Source of the DNA: Butyrivibrio sp. INlla16
Lineage (GTDB): Bacteria > Bacillota > Clostridia > Lachnospirales > Lachnospiraceae
Length of the DNA: 64,000 nucleotides
Assembly: GCF_900104155.1 (NCBI RefSeq)
Contig: NZ_FMYB01000018.1
Span: forward strand, 1 to 64,000
Direction: 5' to 3'
The position numbers and the translations under genes were made by a program. This document shows, piece after piece, positions 46,529 through 54,112 of the stretch (positions are counted from its first letter, which is position 1; each line of letters begins with the position of its first letter). The notes under the pieces were generated by a model. That model was not told where the DNA came from, searched no databases, and saw nothing but the letters and a program-made list of their open reading frames with translations.

Positions 46529-47272
46529 TCAAATATCATGCCCTACATTGTGATCGTTACCTTCGTCCCATTCATCAAAAATATCAATCCTGGGATTATC
46601 AAGTAACTCTTTATAAAAATCACTACTGTAAAAATCTGTTATGGCAGCCACATCCCGCAAGGGACCTCCGGGAACTGTAGTGTAAATGCTCAGGTTTATA
46701 CGTTTAAAATGCGCAAGACCAATCTCTATGTCCTTCTTTAGCTGATCAATGGTCTGTCCCTGCATGCCATACATTAGGTTGATCCACTGATAATGAGCAG
46801 ATAATTCTTCAGGGGTGACACCGGGTAATCCCTTATGCAAATAGTCCTCCCTGAGTTTTTCATCAAAGGTTTCCACTCCGCATCTGAAAAGAACATCGAT
46901 GTTGTAAGCTTTAAAAAAGTCTACGAAAAACGGATTACTATCCCTGTAAATATAATGCCCCTCAAGGATGACGGTTTTTATACCTTTTTCCGCGCAGGTT
47001 TCCCTTATGTAATTCATGGTGGTAAAAGGAAGCTCGGTATAAGAAGCAGAACAGGTTACGTCAAGGCATGAAGAGCAAATATCCTTGCCTCTTACCTGCT
47101 TAAGAACCTTCTTGTTTACAGCATCGCATGCCAGGACAGAAGATGATTTATCATCCTGATAATCGCAGAAGGCGCATTTCCCCCATGAACATCCAAGTGA
47201 TACCAAAAGCACATTTTCCCTTGGCAGGGCGCTCTTATTATCAAACTGATATCTTACAAGATCATGTATCAT
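46529..47272 (-). CDS. radical SAM-type protein in a preQ1-controlled operon (possible queuine lyase)
   Basis: A 247-residue protein with the cluster motif VSLGCSWGKCAFCDYQ (Cys-x4-Cys-x2-Cys, near residues 28-36), TVILEGHYIYRDSN, LFRCGVETFDEKLRED and NLMYGMQGQTIDQLKKDIEI, which fit a radical SAM barrel. A second Cys set (GKDICSSCLDVTCSA) may bind another metal. It overlaps the YhhQ transporter gene in an ATGA junction, and both lie behind a preQ1 riboswitch. A radical SAM queuine lyase (QueL) that frees preQ1 from queuine is known in clostridia such as C. difficile, next to queuosine-precursor transporters. That role is proposed here by context, not proven. Confidence 0.75.
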   Translation of the reverse strand: MIHDLVRYQFDNKSALPRENVLLVSLGCSWGKCAFCDYQDDKSSSVLACDAVNKKVLKQVRGKDICSSCLDVTCSASYTELPFTTMNYIRETCAEKGIKTVILEGHYIYRDSNPFFVDFFKAYNIDVLFRCGVETFDEKLREDYLHKGLPGVTPEELSAHYQWINLMYGMQGQTIDQLKKDIEIGLAHFKRINLSIYTTVPGGPLRDVAAITDFYSSDFYKELLDNPRIDIFDEWDEGNDHNVGHDI

Positions 47273-48006
47273 GCTGCAGCCTCGGTGACATCTTCCGCAT
47301 CTTCTTTGATTTCTCCGTTTTCCTCTTCAATAAGAATTCCTGATTTTTTGCTGATTTTCGCAAGGTACAGGAAAGGTGTATCGCAAAGAGCAATAAGCAT
47401 CTCAATCAGTGAGCCTGCAACTGCTATCTCAAGACAGTAAAGAAGATCATATGTGCCGATAAATGCAAGAATGGAAAATGCAAAGTTTTCAGCGCAATTG
47501 CAAAGGATTGTGGAGATGTTATTTCTAAACCACATGTGTTTTCCGTTGGTTTTTTCCTTAATCTTCTGATATAAGATTACATCGAGCCAGTTTGACAGCA
47601 CAAACATAAGACCGGATGCAGCTGTGATTCTTACTGACATAGCAAAAATAGTCTTCATACCGGGATCCACAGCGTCATAAGCATTGGGGATAAAGCTCTG
47701 GGTGAACTGCGCAAAAACGATGTATGCGATAAGTGAAGCGGCCGCAATTTTTACGGCATTTTTGCTGGCTTTTACGCTGTATTTTTCATTGAGGATATCT
47801 GTAGCCAAATAGGTTGAAGCAAACATTACATTGCCGAGCGCAGTGGATATACCTGCAATATCGACCTGCTTTGAAACCTGTATGTTGGCAAATACTACTG
47901 CAAGAGCCATCCAGGTATAAAGTCCCCTCTTGCCAAAAAGCCTGTCCATAATTACAACGCCGGAAAAACAAACGACCAACTCAAAAATTCCAAGAAATAA
48001 ATTCAT
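47269..48006 (-). CDS. queuosine precursor transporter (YhhQ/VUT family)
   Basis: A 245-residue membrane protein with six or seven TM helices of the YhhQ (DUF165, VUT) family: VVIMDRLFGKRGLYTWMALA, ANIQVSKQVDIAGISTALGN, MFASTYLATDILNEKYS, SNWLDVILYQKIKEKT and WFRNNISTILCNCAENFAFS. YhhQ imports queuosine precursors (preQ0, preQ1 or queuine). The preQ1 riboswitch just upstream strongly supports this. The last 20 residues are an acidic tail. First gene of a two-gene operon. Confidence 0.93.
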   Translation of the reverse strand: MNLFLGIFELVVCFSGVVIMDRLFGKRGLYTWMALAVVFANIQVSKQVDIAGISTALGNVMFASTYLATDILNEKYSVKASKNAVKIAAASLIAYIVFAQFTQSFIPNAYDAVDPGMKTIFAMSVRITAASGLMFVLSNWLDVILYQKIKEKTNGKHMWFRNNISTILCNCAENFAFSILAFIGTYDLLYCLEIAVAGSLIEMLIALCDTPFLYLAKISKKSGILIEEENGEIKEDAEDVTEAAA

Positions 48007-48061
48007 TATCTGTAACCTCTCTTTATATAAGCTCAGAGCAGGTCAGAAACAACGAATCATC

Positions 48062-48164
48062 AAAAAAGCTCTGCGCATTAGCACGCAGAGCAATCAGAAT
48101 ACATAGATATTTCCAATCAGCCCTGGTTTTGTTTAACGACAGGATGGTGCAAACGAACTGTCGG
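48062..48164 (-). promoter_or_regulatory. preQ1-I riboswitch with terminator
   Basis: On the minus strand the aptamer (48164 to 48122) has stem CGACAG/CTGTCG, a C-rich loop, the A-rich tail GTTAAACAAAACCAGG and a pseudoknot partner, closely like the preQ1-I aptamer of Thermoanaerobacter tengcongensis (tail GUUAACAAAACAAGG). About 30 nt later a terminator stem GCTCTGCGTG...CGCAGAGC is followed by TTTTTT (48062-48091). PreQ1 binding would favour termination and shut off the transporter operon. Confidence 0.88.
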
Positions 48165-48227
48165 TGTTGAAAAGACCTTGGCTATCTTACACTGTTTGAA
48201 ATATCATGTCAATAAAAATTTGTCATC

Positions 48228-49166
48228 TTACTCTTTTCTATTAACTATCACAATTCCTGCCGCTACAAGTACCAGAGCTACTATTCCCCTGACAGAGAAC
48301 GCCTCATTTTTCTCGCCAAGAAGTATCGCAGAAAGAACAACACCCATTACAGGGTTCATGAATCCAAGGATAGAAACTCTGCTAACAGGATTATGCTTTA
48401 GAAGAATCCCCCATAAGGTATAAGCGCCGGCGGAAATAAATCCCATATATATAAGATTAAGCACGCATGCTGCGCTTCCGAATATGAGGTGCCCGCCCAT
48501 GAAAAATCCGATTGTAAACAGAATTACTCCGCCAAGCATGAACTGATATCCGCTAAGAACAACCGGGCTTTCTTCCTTTGAATAAATCTTGATGAAACAC
48601 GATGAAAGCGCATAGAAAAACGCTGCTGTAAGCATCGCACCTTCGCCTTGAAGTGTAACCGCTTCGCTTCCAAAGGCATTTATGCCGCCAAATATCAGCA
48701 GTATTCCGCAAAATCCTATCACACACCCAATAAATTTCCTCAGTGTAAATTTCTCAAAATGAAACAGATAGACCGCTACAAGAATCGCAAAGAAATTGCC
48801 TGACGCATTTATTATCGATCCGCGCACGCCGGTGATATGAGCCAGTGACATAAAAAAGAAGAAATACTGTCCCACGGTCTGGACCATGGAAAGCACTACA
48901 ATATACTTTGTCGAACCCTTTCCGGGAACAAGTACTTTCCGGTTGATTATAGACCCGAATGCTATCGTCATAATTCCTGCCAGAAAAAACCTTGCTCCAG
49001 CAAGCATAAGCCTTGATGCAGTATCATCAGGGCCTATCCTGAACAGTTCATATGCTATTTTAATTGCCGGCAAAGCGCTTCCCCATAACACGCAGCAAAA
49101 AAGGGCTGTTAACAAAGTTACGGGGAACCATGCCCATATGGATTTTTTATTATTCATAGCACTCAT
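48228..49166 (-). CDS. EamA/DMT family transporter
   Basis: A 312-residue membrane protein with ten TM helices in two EamA repeats: LLTALFCCVLWGSALPAIKI opens repeat 1 and EGAMLTAAFFYALSSCFIKI repeat 2; YMGFISAGAYTLWGILLKHN and VSRVSILGFMNPVMGVVLSA are typical of the second repeat. It exports or imports a small metabolite. The start lies 2 nt after the helicase stop codon, so translation is probably coupled. Confidence 0.92.
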   Translation of the reverse strand: MSAMNNKKSIWAWFPVTLLTALFCCVLWGSALPAIKIAYELFRIGPDDTASRLMLAGARFFLAGIMTIAFGSIINRKVLVPGKGSTKYIVVLSMVQTVGQYFFFFMSLAHITGVRGSIINASGNFFAILVAVYLFHFEKFTLRKFIGCVIGFCGILLIFGGINAFGSEAVTLQGEGAMLTAAFFYALSSCFIKIYSKEESPVVLSGYQFMLGGVILFTIGFFMGGHLIFGSAACVLNLIYMGFISAGAYTLWGILLKHNPVSRVSILGFMNPVMGVVLSAILLGEKNEAFSVRGIVALVLVAAGIVIVNRKE

Positions 49167-49168
49167 TA

Positions 49169-51280
49169 TTAATGTCTTCTAAGTAATTGTCTTTTTCGAT
49201 AACATTCCTGACACATGTTGAACTTGAAGGACCACTTTAGCTTCTTACCGCAGTATATGCAGGTTCTGAGGCTTAGATTCTGCTTATCCAGAATTGTGAA
49301 AATCTTTTCGGATATCTTTCTTTTTCCGGATAATATTACCGAGAGCGCTTCCTCTTCTCCGAATATTCTCGTGAAAGAATATAAAAAGTCGTAGATAGCA
49401 CTGCTTATCTCAAGTACCTGAAGGGCCTCCTTATCATCTTCGTCAACATTATCAGCCCTGTACGCCTTAATCGTTTTCCTAAGGTCAGGCATCTTGCCTT
49501 CTGAAAGCTCCTTGTAATATTCAAGATATACGGGAAAAGTATCCTTGTTGTCGGGGCTTGCCGGAATTCTTATAAACTTTCTTATCAGTTCACGATCATC
49601 GGCGATTTGTTCAAGCGCCTTTGCGATTTTTATTTTCTCGGAGATGTCTCCCTTATCATAAAAATCGTTAGCCGGTATCTGATTCCACAGTTCAAGAATT
49701 GTGGATACCTTACCGTCTTTTAATAAAAACTCCTCAGGGATGCTGACCATAGCCCTGTCTATCGGAACAGTCTTTTTGAACAACAACTTCTTTATAATTT
49801 CATAATCATAATATGAGGTCACATATCCTGTGTCATAAATCCCATATCTTCCGGCTCTTCCGGCAATCTGCTTTACCTCTGAGGAGTTGAGCGGTCTCTC
49901 ATCTTTTCCGTCATATTTCACTGTCTGGAGAAAAACAACGCGCCTTATAGGCAAATTCATGCCCATTCCTATCGCATCCGTAGCAACTACAACACCTGTC
50001 TCACCGCTCGCGAATTTCTCCGCTTCCCTGTGGCGGACATCATAAGGAAGTGCCCCATATATAATACTGCATTTAATATCATTATCCTGAAGCTCTGCCG
50101 CTACGCTGTGTACATCTCTTCTTGAAAAAACAATCAGCGCATCACCATTTTGTACATCCTCGGGAAAGCTGAAATCCACAGCATTTTCATCCATAACAAG
50201 CGGTGTCATTCTCTCATGATAAGTTATCTCATAGGTATCACCGCAGGATTCTATCATCTGTATCAGAGTATCCTCAGCATCAGGAGATGCGCAAAGATGA
50301 ATAAGTTTAGACCTCACTCCGAGAATAGCTGTAGTCCATGAGCCACCTCGCTGCTCATCGGCAACCATCTGGGCTTCATCTATTACAGCCATATCCCATT
50401 CTTCCTTGATATCAAGCATCTCAATGGTTGACGCCTGATGGTATGATCCCGGCATCAATATGCGCTCTTCACCGGTAATCATTGAACAGGGAACACCGTC
50501 TTTATTCATCCTCTCATACTGCTCGTAGGCGAGTAATCTGAGTGGTGCAAGGTAAATTCCGCTCCCGGCCTTCTTTAACTCTTCCATCGCCTGATGAGTT
50601 TTTCCTGAATTTGTCGGTCCGATATGGATTATGAACTTTCTCTTCATCTGCCTTGCAAGCGGAAAGAGCGTTGTAAGGTCATCAGGTGTTGAGGTCTGGA
50701 TATTTTCATAGAGAAGTTTCTGCGCCTGTATGGCCTGCATGAGCTTTTTAGTCAGATATTTATATCTGGGATTTTTCCCAAGATCTGTAAGCACATCCTC
50801 TTCCGTCAGATTATCCTGAAGATATGTAACTAAGTCCCATATTTTCCTGGTCTTTCTCAGATACTTAATTATGAGCCTTGAAGCTGCTTTTTCTCTTGTC
50901 TTAGAGACAAAGGTGACTATGGCTGGATCTTGTGCTTCAAGTAAATGCTCGTAAATTGCATGCGGAATTCCCGGGAAAAATTCAGTAAGAAGCGAAGGAT
51001 GCATTTTCCCCGAAAGCTGTTTACAGAACTTTTCAATATTACCTCTATAGAGCTCCTGCTTTTGTACTTTTCCATATGCCGTCTTTCCGTCAACATGGAA
51101 TCTCTCCGTTCGAAGGGCACTTCTGCAAAATAAAAGAACATCCCGTCCTATTTCAGCTATATGCTTATCCCAATAGGCATCAAACTCCTGCCTTGGGAAC
51201 GCTGCATCTGCATTTCTGATCTCATTTTTAAATTTTGCTTTTTTCCTGGCAAACCTGTTCTGATACTTCTTAGAAGCCAT
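49169..51280 (-). CDS. Suv3-like DExH RNA helicase with C-terminal zinc ribbon
   Basis: A 703-residue protein. An N-terminal helical region (1-205) precedes a helicase core with Walker A FIIHIGPTNSGKTHQAMEEL (GKT at 226-228), IYLAPLRLLAYEQYERM, Walker B MAVIDEAQM (301-304), LIHLCASPDA, VVVATDAIGMGMNLPIRRVV and QIAGRAGRYG (motif VI). GPTNSGKT followed by PLRLLA is the hallmark of the Suv3/SUPV3L1 helicases of mitochondria and proteobacteria. The C-terminus CIYCGKKLKWSFKFNMCQEC is a four-Cys zinc ribbon. It probably unwinds RNA in decay or processing. Coupled to the EamA gene. Confidence 0.88.
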   Translation of the reverse strand: MASKKYQNRFARKKAKFKNEIRNADAAFPRQEFDAYWDKHIAEIGRDVLLFCRSALRTERFHVDGKTAYGKVQKQELYRGNIEKFCKQLSGKMHPSLLTEFFPGIPHAIYEHLLEAQDPAIVTFVSKTREKAASRLIIKYLRKTRKIWDLVTYLQDNLTEEDVLTDLGKNPRYKYLTKKLMQAIQAQKLLYENIQTSTPDDLTTLFPLARQMKRKFIIHIGPTNSGKTHQAMEELKKAGSGIYLAPLRLLAYEQYERMNKDGVPCSMITGEERILMPGSYHQASTIEMLDIKEEWDMAVIDEAQMVADEQRGGSWTTAILGVRSKLIHLCASPDAEDTLIQMIESCGDTYEITYHERMTPLVMDENAVDFSFPEDVQNGDALIVFSRRDVHSVAAELQDNDIKCSIIYGALPYDVRHREAEKFASGETGVVVATDAIGMGMNLPIRRVVFLQTVKYDGKDERPLNSSEVKQIAGRAGRYGIYDTGYVTSYYDYEIIKKLLFKKTVPIDRAMVSIPEEFLLKDGKVSTILELWNQIPANDFYDKGDISEKIKIAKALEQIADDRELIRKFIRIPASPDNKDTFPVYLEYYKELSEGKMPDLRKTIKAYRADNVDEDDKEALQVLEISSAIYDFLYSFTRIFGEEEALSVILSGKRKISEKIFTILDKQNLSLRTCIYCGKKLKWSFKFNMCQECYRKRQLLRRH

Positions 51281-51524
51281 TCAATACTCCTATGTATATG
51301 TCATATTAGTTTATATGCATGATACCATATATGGATTTTCTATTGCTGTTTTTGAAAATAATTTTCACAAAACATCTTATAAAAAAAATAAAAAAACATT
51401 AAAAAACAGGCTAAAGTTTTTCGGGGTGCCCATCGATATATCTTCTGTAAGCGAAAAAGAACATTCAAATGGCCAAGATGAATGAAAGAAAAACAGAGAA
51501 TTTTTTAATGGAGGTTTCTCACCA

Positions 51525-51689
51525 ATGTATATGTATGAACTCTTTCTTTCAACAAATGTAGAAGGCAAAAGCATCCACTTTATCCAGACAAACCACAAGG
51601 CAGATAACCTTGATATCTGGCTCAAGAAGCTGGTTAAAGACAACACAATCACCGAAGATGTAGCTAACGCGGTAACCTTTGTATGGTGA
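51525..51689 (+). CDS. small protein of 54 residues, hypothetical
   Basis: ATG at 51525, 10 nt after GGAGG, to TGA at 51687-51689. The protein starts MYMYELFLSTNVEGKSIHFI and ends EDVANAVTFVW, mixed charge, no TM segment, not recognised. A strong hairpin with T run follows 15 nt after the stop, so the transcription unit looks complete. Coding potential rests on the ribosome binding site, the terminator and a non-repetitive sequence. The gap upstream, 51281-51524, is AT-rich without other genes. Confidence 0.65.
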   Translation: MYMYELFLSTNVEGKSIHFIQTNHKADNLDIWLKKLVKDNTITEDVANAVTFVW

Positions 51690-51702
51690 AGCTGAATATA
51701 AT

Positions 51703-51752
51703 GAAAAGCCGGCAGGCAGCTTGATTATCAAGTACGCCTACCGGCTTTATTT
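51703..51752. terminator. bidirectional terminator
   Basis: Arms AAAGCCGGCAGGC (51705-51717) and GCCTACCGGCTTT (51736-51748) with one mismatch; lies between the 54-residue gene and the convergent BspA-like gene. Confidence 0.88.
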
Positions 51753-51771
51753 ATTTCTTCAATTCAGAAAA

Positions 51772-53004
51772 TCAGCTTACCTTCCAGGTCTTAACATATC
51801 CAATGCTCTTGTTTTTGAAGACTTTAATTGTCTTTACCTTAAATTTCTTTGCATCACCCTTGCTCATCTTCACCTTAACCTTAGCCTTCTTATTGATTTT
51901 GAAAAATGCCTTTTTCCCAACCTTGGACTTCTTGGTGAGATAAGTTGACTTAACTTTAATGTTCTTTAATCCTGAGCAGTTGTAATAAGCCTTGGCACCG
52001 ATCTTCTTAACCTTCTTACCGATTGTAAGTGATTTAAGCTTGGCACAATCTGAAAATGCCGAAGCACCGATTTCTTCAACATTATCGGTAAGATCTGCAG
52101 TGGTAAGCGCTGCGCAGCCTGCAAAAGCATTAGCTCCGATTTTCTTTACTCCGCTTCCAATCTTGACTGACTCAAGATTTTTGCAGTCCTTACAAGCACC
52201 GGCTCCGATTTCTTCTACGCTGTCACTGATAACAATTCCGGTGATATTATCTTTTCCACCAAAGTTAGCAAATGCACCTTCACCTATACCGGTTACTTTA
52301 TATTCTTTTTTGTCAGCAAGAGTAACGGTAGCCTTAACCGTCTCTGTTCCGCTGGCATTTTCAGCAGGCTTCTCGTAGGTTACTGAACGATTATCTTCAT
52401 CTGTAGAAACTACTTTGTAGGTAGGGGATTCTTTGGGTGTCTTATCAGGTTCCTGGACTTCATCGCCGACTTTTATTCCATCGTCAACTTTTTCTTCAGT
52501 AGGTTCGGTAGCAACAATTTTTCCACCTTCTATTTTGCCACCTTTTATTATTATTTTATTTTGTTGCTGGGCATCACCTAATGATATTTCCGTACCTGCT
52601 ATACGGAATGATCCAATTGTCAAATTAGAGCCTGCTGTTAATTCTATTGTTAGCGGCACGTCTGTTATTCCTAAATAATCTGTAGAATTATCTCCTATGA
52701 CCTTTATTGTTTGTCCTGATACGGAAAATCCAAAATCACTAAACTGAGCATTTTTAATTGTTAATGTACTTGTACTTAAATCATACTCAATATGTTCAGC
52801 TCTTGTTCCTTCTTTTAGCTGTCCACTCCCAATATCAGCTGTTGCACCATTCACATTGCCTGTATTATCAATCATAAAAGCCTCGCCTACAGCCAATACC
52901 CTCATCGGCATAGCAACCATGCACATGCAGAGGGCCACAGCCAATGCCATTACACTACTTACTATTCGTTTTATAGCTTTTTTGTTACTTGTTGCTTCTT
53001 TCAT
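51772..53004 (-). CDS. BspA-like leucine-rich repeat surface protein
   Basis: A 410-residue secreted protein. Signal peptide with hydrophobic core VMALAVALCMCMVAMP, then a strand-rich region (residues 40-150) and a Lys/Pro/Glu linker. From about residue 250 there are LRR_5 (BspA) repeats of about 23 residues: IVISDSVEEIGAGACKDCKN, VKIGSGVKKIGANAFAGCAA, LTDNVEEIGASAFSDCAK and IGKKVKKIGAKAYYNCSG. The C-terminus is very basic (KINKKAKVKVKMSKGDAKKF), which may bind the cell wall. BspA-type proteins often mediate adhesion. GGAG lies upstream of the ATG. Confidence 0.9.
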   Translation of the reverse strand: MKEATSNKKAIKRIVSSVMALAVALCMCMVAMPMRVLAVGEAFMIDNTGNVNGATADIGSGQLKEGTRAEHIEYDLSTSTLTIKNAQFSDFGFSVSGQTIKVIGDNSTDYLGITDVPLTIELTAGSNLTIGSFRIAGTEISLGDAQQQNKIIIKGGKIEGGKIVATEPTEEKVDDGIKVGDEVQEPDKTPKESPTYKVVSTDEDNRSVTYEKPAENASGTETVKATVTLADKKEYKVTGIGEGAFANFGGKDNITGIVISDSVEEIGAGACKDCKNLESVKIGSGVKKIGANAFAGCAALTTADLTDNVEEIGASAFSDCAKLKSLTIGKKVKKIGAKAYYNCSGLKNIKVKSTYLTKKSKVGKKAFFKINKKAKVKVKMSKGDAKKFKVKTIKVFKNKSIGYVKTWKVS

Positions 53005-53102
53005 CTTCCATCAACTCCTTTTCTGTGAAAAACATTCCTTCTGCATTAGACGCTAATCGTAACTTAGCAGCCAAAATCACGACACTTTCACATATTTAAT
53101 TG

Positions 53103-53138
53103 TAAAAAAATGGGAATATACAAACAATGCATATTCCC
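53103..53138 (-). terminator. terminator after the 84-residue gene
   Basis: GGGAATAT (53112-53119) pairs with ATATTCCC (53131-53138); on the minus strand the stem is followed by ATTTTTTTAC. Confidence 0.8.
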
Positions 53139-53168
53139 TAAAGTATTTATTAACTTTTGGTTATTATA

Positions 53169-53423
53169 TTATCCTTCAACAATAAGGTATCTGCCATCAC
53201 CGATGTCAAACACTTCTGACGCTTCCATAACATCCCCATCACCGGGATCAAGGCCTGCTTCTTCAAAGTATTCTTCTACTTCCTCAGGTGAATCCACGAC
53301 TACAGCCATGCAATCTTCAAGAAAGGCCTCTGCTTCTTCCGGAGACTCAGCCACATTTTCAGAAAAAAGCTGTCCCTGATTTTCCAAAAAACAATTTAAA
53401 ACCGCATCATCATATTCGTGCAT
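53169..53423 (-). CDS. acidic small protein, hypothetical
   Basis: An 84-residue, strongly acidic protein (ESPEEAEAFLEDCMAVVVDS, VEEYFEEAGLDPGDG, DIGDGRYLIVEG). I recall very similar short proteins in many Lachnospiraceae genomes, sometimes labelled glyoxalase without evidence. No signal peptide or TM segment. It follows maf by 50 nt and ends at a terminator, so it is probably the last gene of that transcript. Function unknown. Confidence 0.8.
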   Translation of the reverse strand: MHEYDDAVLNCFLENQGQLFSENVAESPEEAEAFLEDCMAVVVDSPEEVEEYFEEAGLDPGDGDVMEASEVFDIGDGRYLIVEG

Positions 53424-53473
53424 ACATAGCTCGCTTTCCCACAGGTGATAATAAGTACCCGTGCTTAAAGTGG

Positions 53474-54058
53474 TTATATAATGTTTCTTGCTTTTAATTC
53501 CTGATAAAGCCTTGAGAGCGGAAGTCCCACCACGTTGTTATAATCACCCTCGATGCCTTCCACGAACTTTCCGAAAAGTCCCTGGATTCCGTAAGCTCCG
53601 GCCTTGTCGTAGGGCTCATCCGTATCAAGATAGGCTTCTATTTCATCCTCTGACATTGGGAACACTTTTACTTTTGTACATTCATAAAAAGTGAATTCCT
53701 TTTCATCGGAATTATCTCCGTATACAACGCTTACTCCGGTGTACACCTCATGCGTTGTTCCGGCGATGTCCGAGATCATCTGCCCGGCATCCTTCCTATC
53801 CTTTGGCTTACCAAGTATTTTCTCTTTATATGATACAACGGTATCTGAACCAATTACAACGACAGTGTCTTTATTATCTCTTAAAACTTTATGAAAAATC
53901 TCTTTAGCTTTTTGCTTCGAAAGAGAAGTAACAACTTCCGAAGGTACTTCGCTCGTTATGATTTCTTCACCCGTCGCGGGTATTATTTCAAAATTTATCC
54001 CCAGGGAGCCCAGAAGTTCTTTTCTTCTGGGGGACCCTGATGCAAGTATATATTTCAT
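53474..54058 (-). CDS. maf: Maf nucleoside triphosphate pyrophosphatase
   Basis: A 194-residue Maf protein: hydrolyses dTTP/UTP or modified nucleotides to the monophosphate and PPi, and is linked to septum control in Bacillus. The N-terminus ILASGSPRRKELLGSLGINF holds the SxSPRR signature; VVIGSDTVVSYKEKILGKPK carries the catalytic Asp; DKAGAYGIQGLFGKFVEGIE and GDYNNVVGLPLSRLYQEL complete the fold. The length is normal. It follows ppk after a palindromic repeat. Confidence 0.96.
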   Translation of the reverse strand: MKYILASGSPRRKELLGSLGINFEIIPATGEEIITSEVPSEVVTSLSKQKAKEIFHKVLRDNKDTVVVIGSDTVVSYKEKILGKPKDRKDAGQMISDIAGTTHEVYTGVSVVYGDNSDEKEFTFYECTKVKVFPMSEDEIEAYLDTDEPYDKAGAYGIQGLFGKFVEGIEGDYNNVVGLPLSRLYQELKARNII

Positions 54059-54062
54059 TTAA

Positions 54063-54109
54063 CCCTCATCCGTCAGCTGCGCTGACACCTTCCCCCTTTT
54101 GGGGAAGGC
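54063..54109. repeat. intergenic palindromic repeat, copy 5
   Basis: CCTCATCC, hairpin GTCAGCTGCGCTGAC, ACCTTCCCC, TTTT, GGGGAAGGC. It fills the 54-nt gap between ppk and maf. Confidence 0.9.
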
Positions 54110-54112
54110 ATA

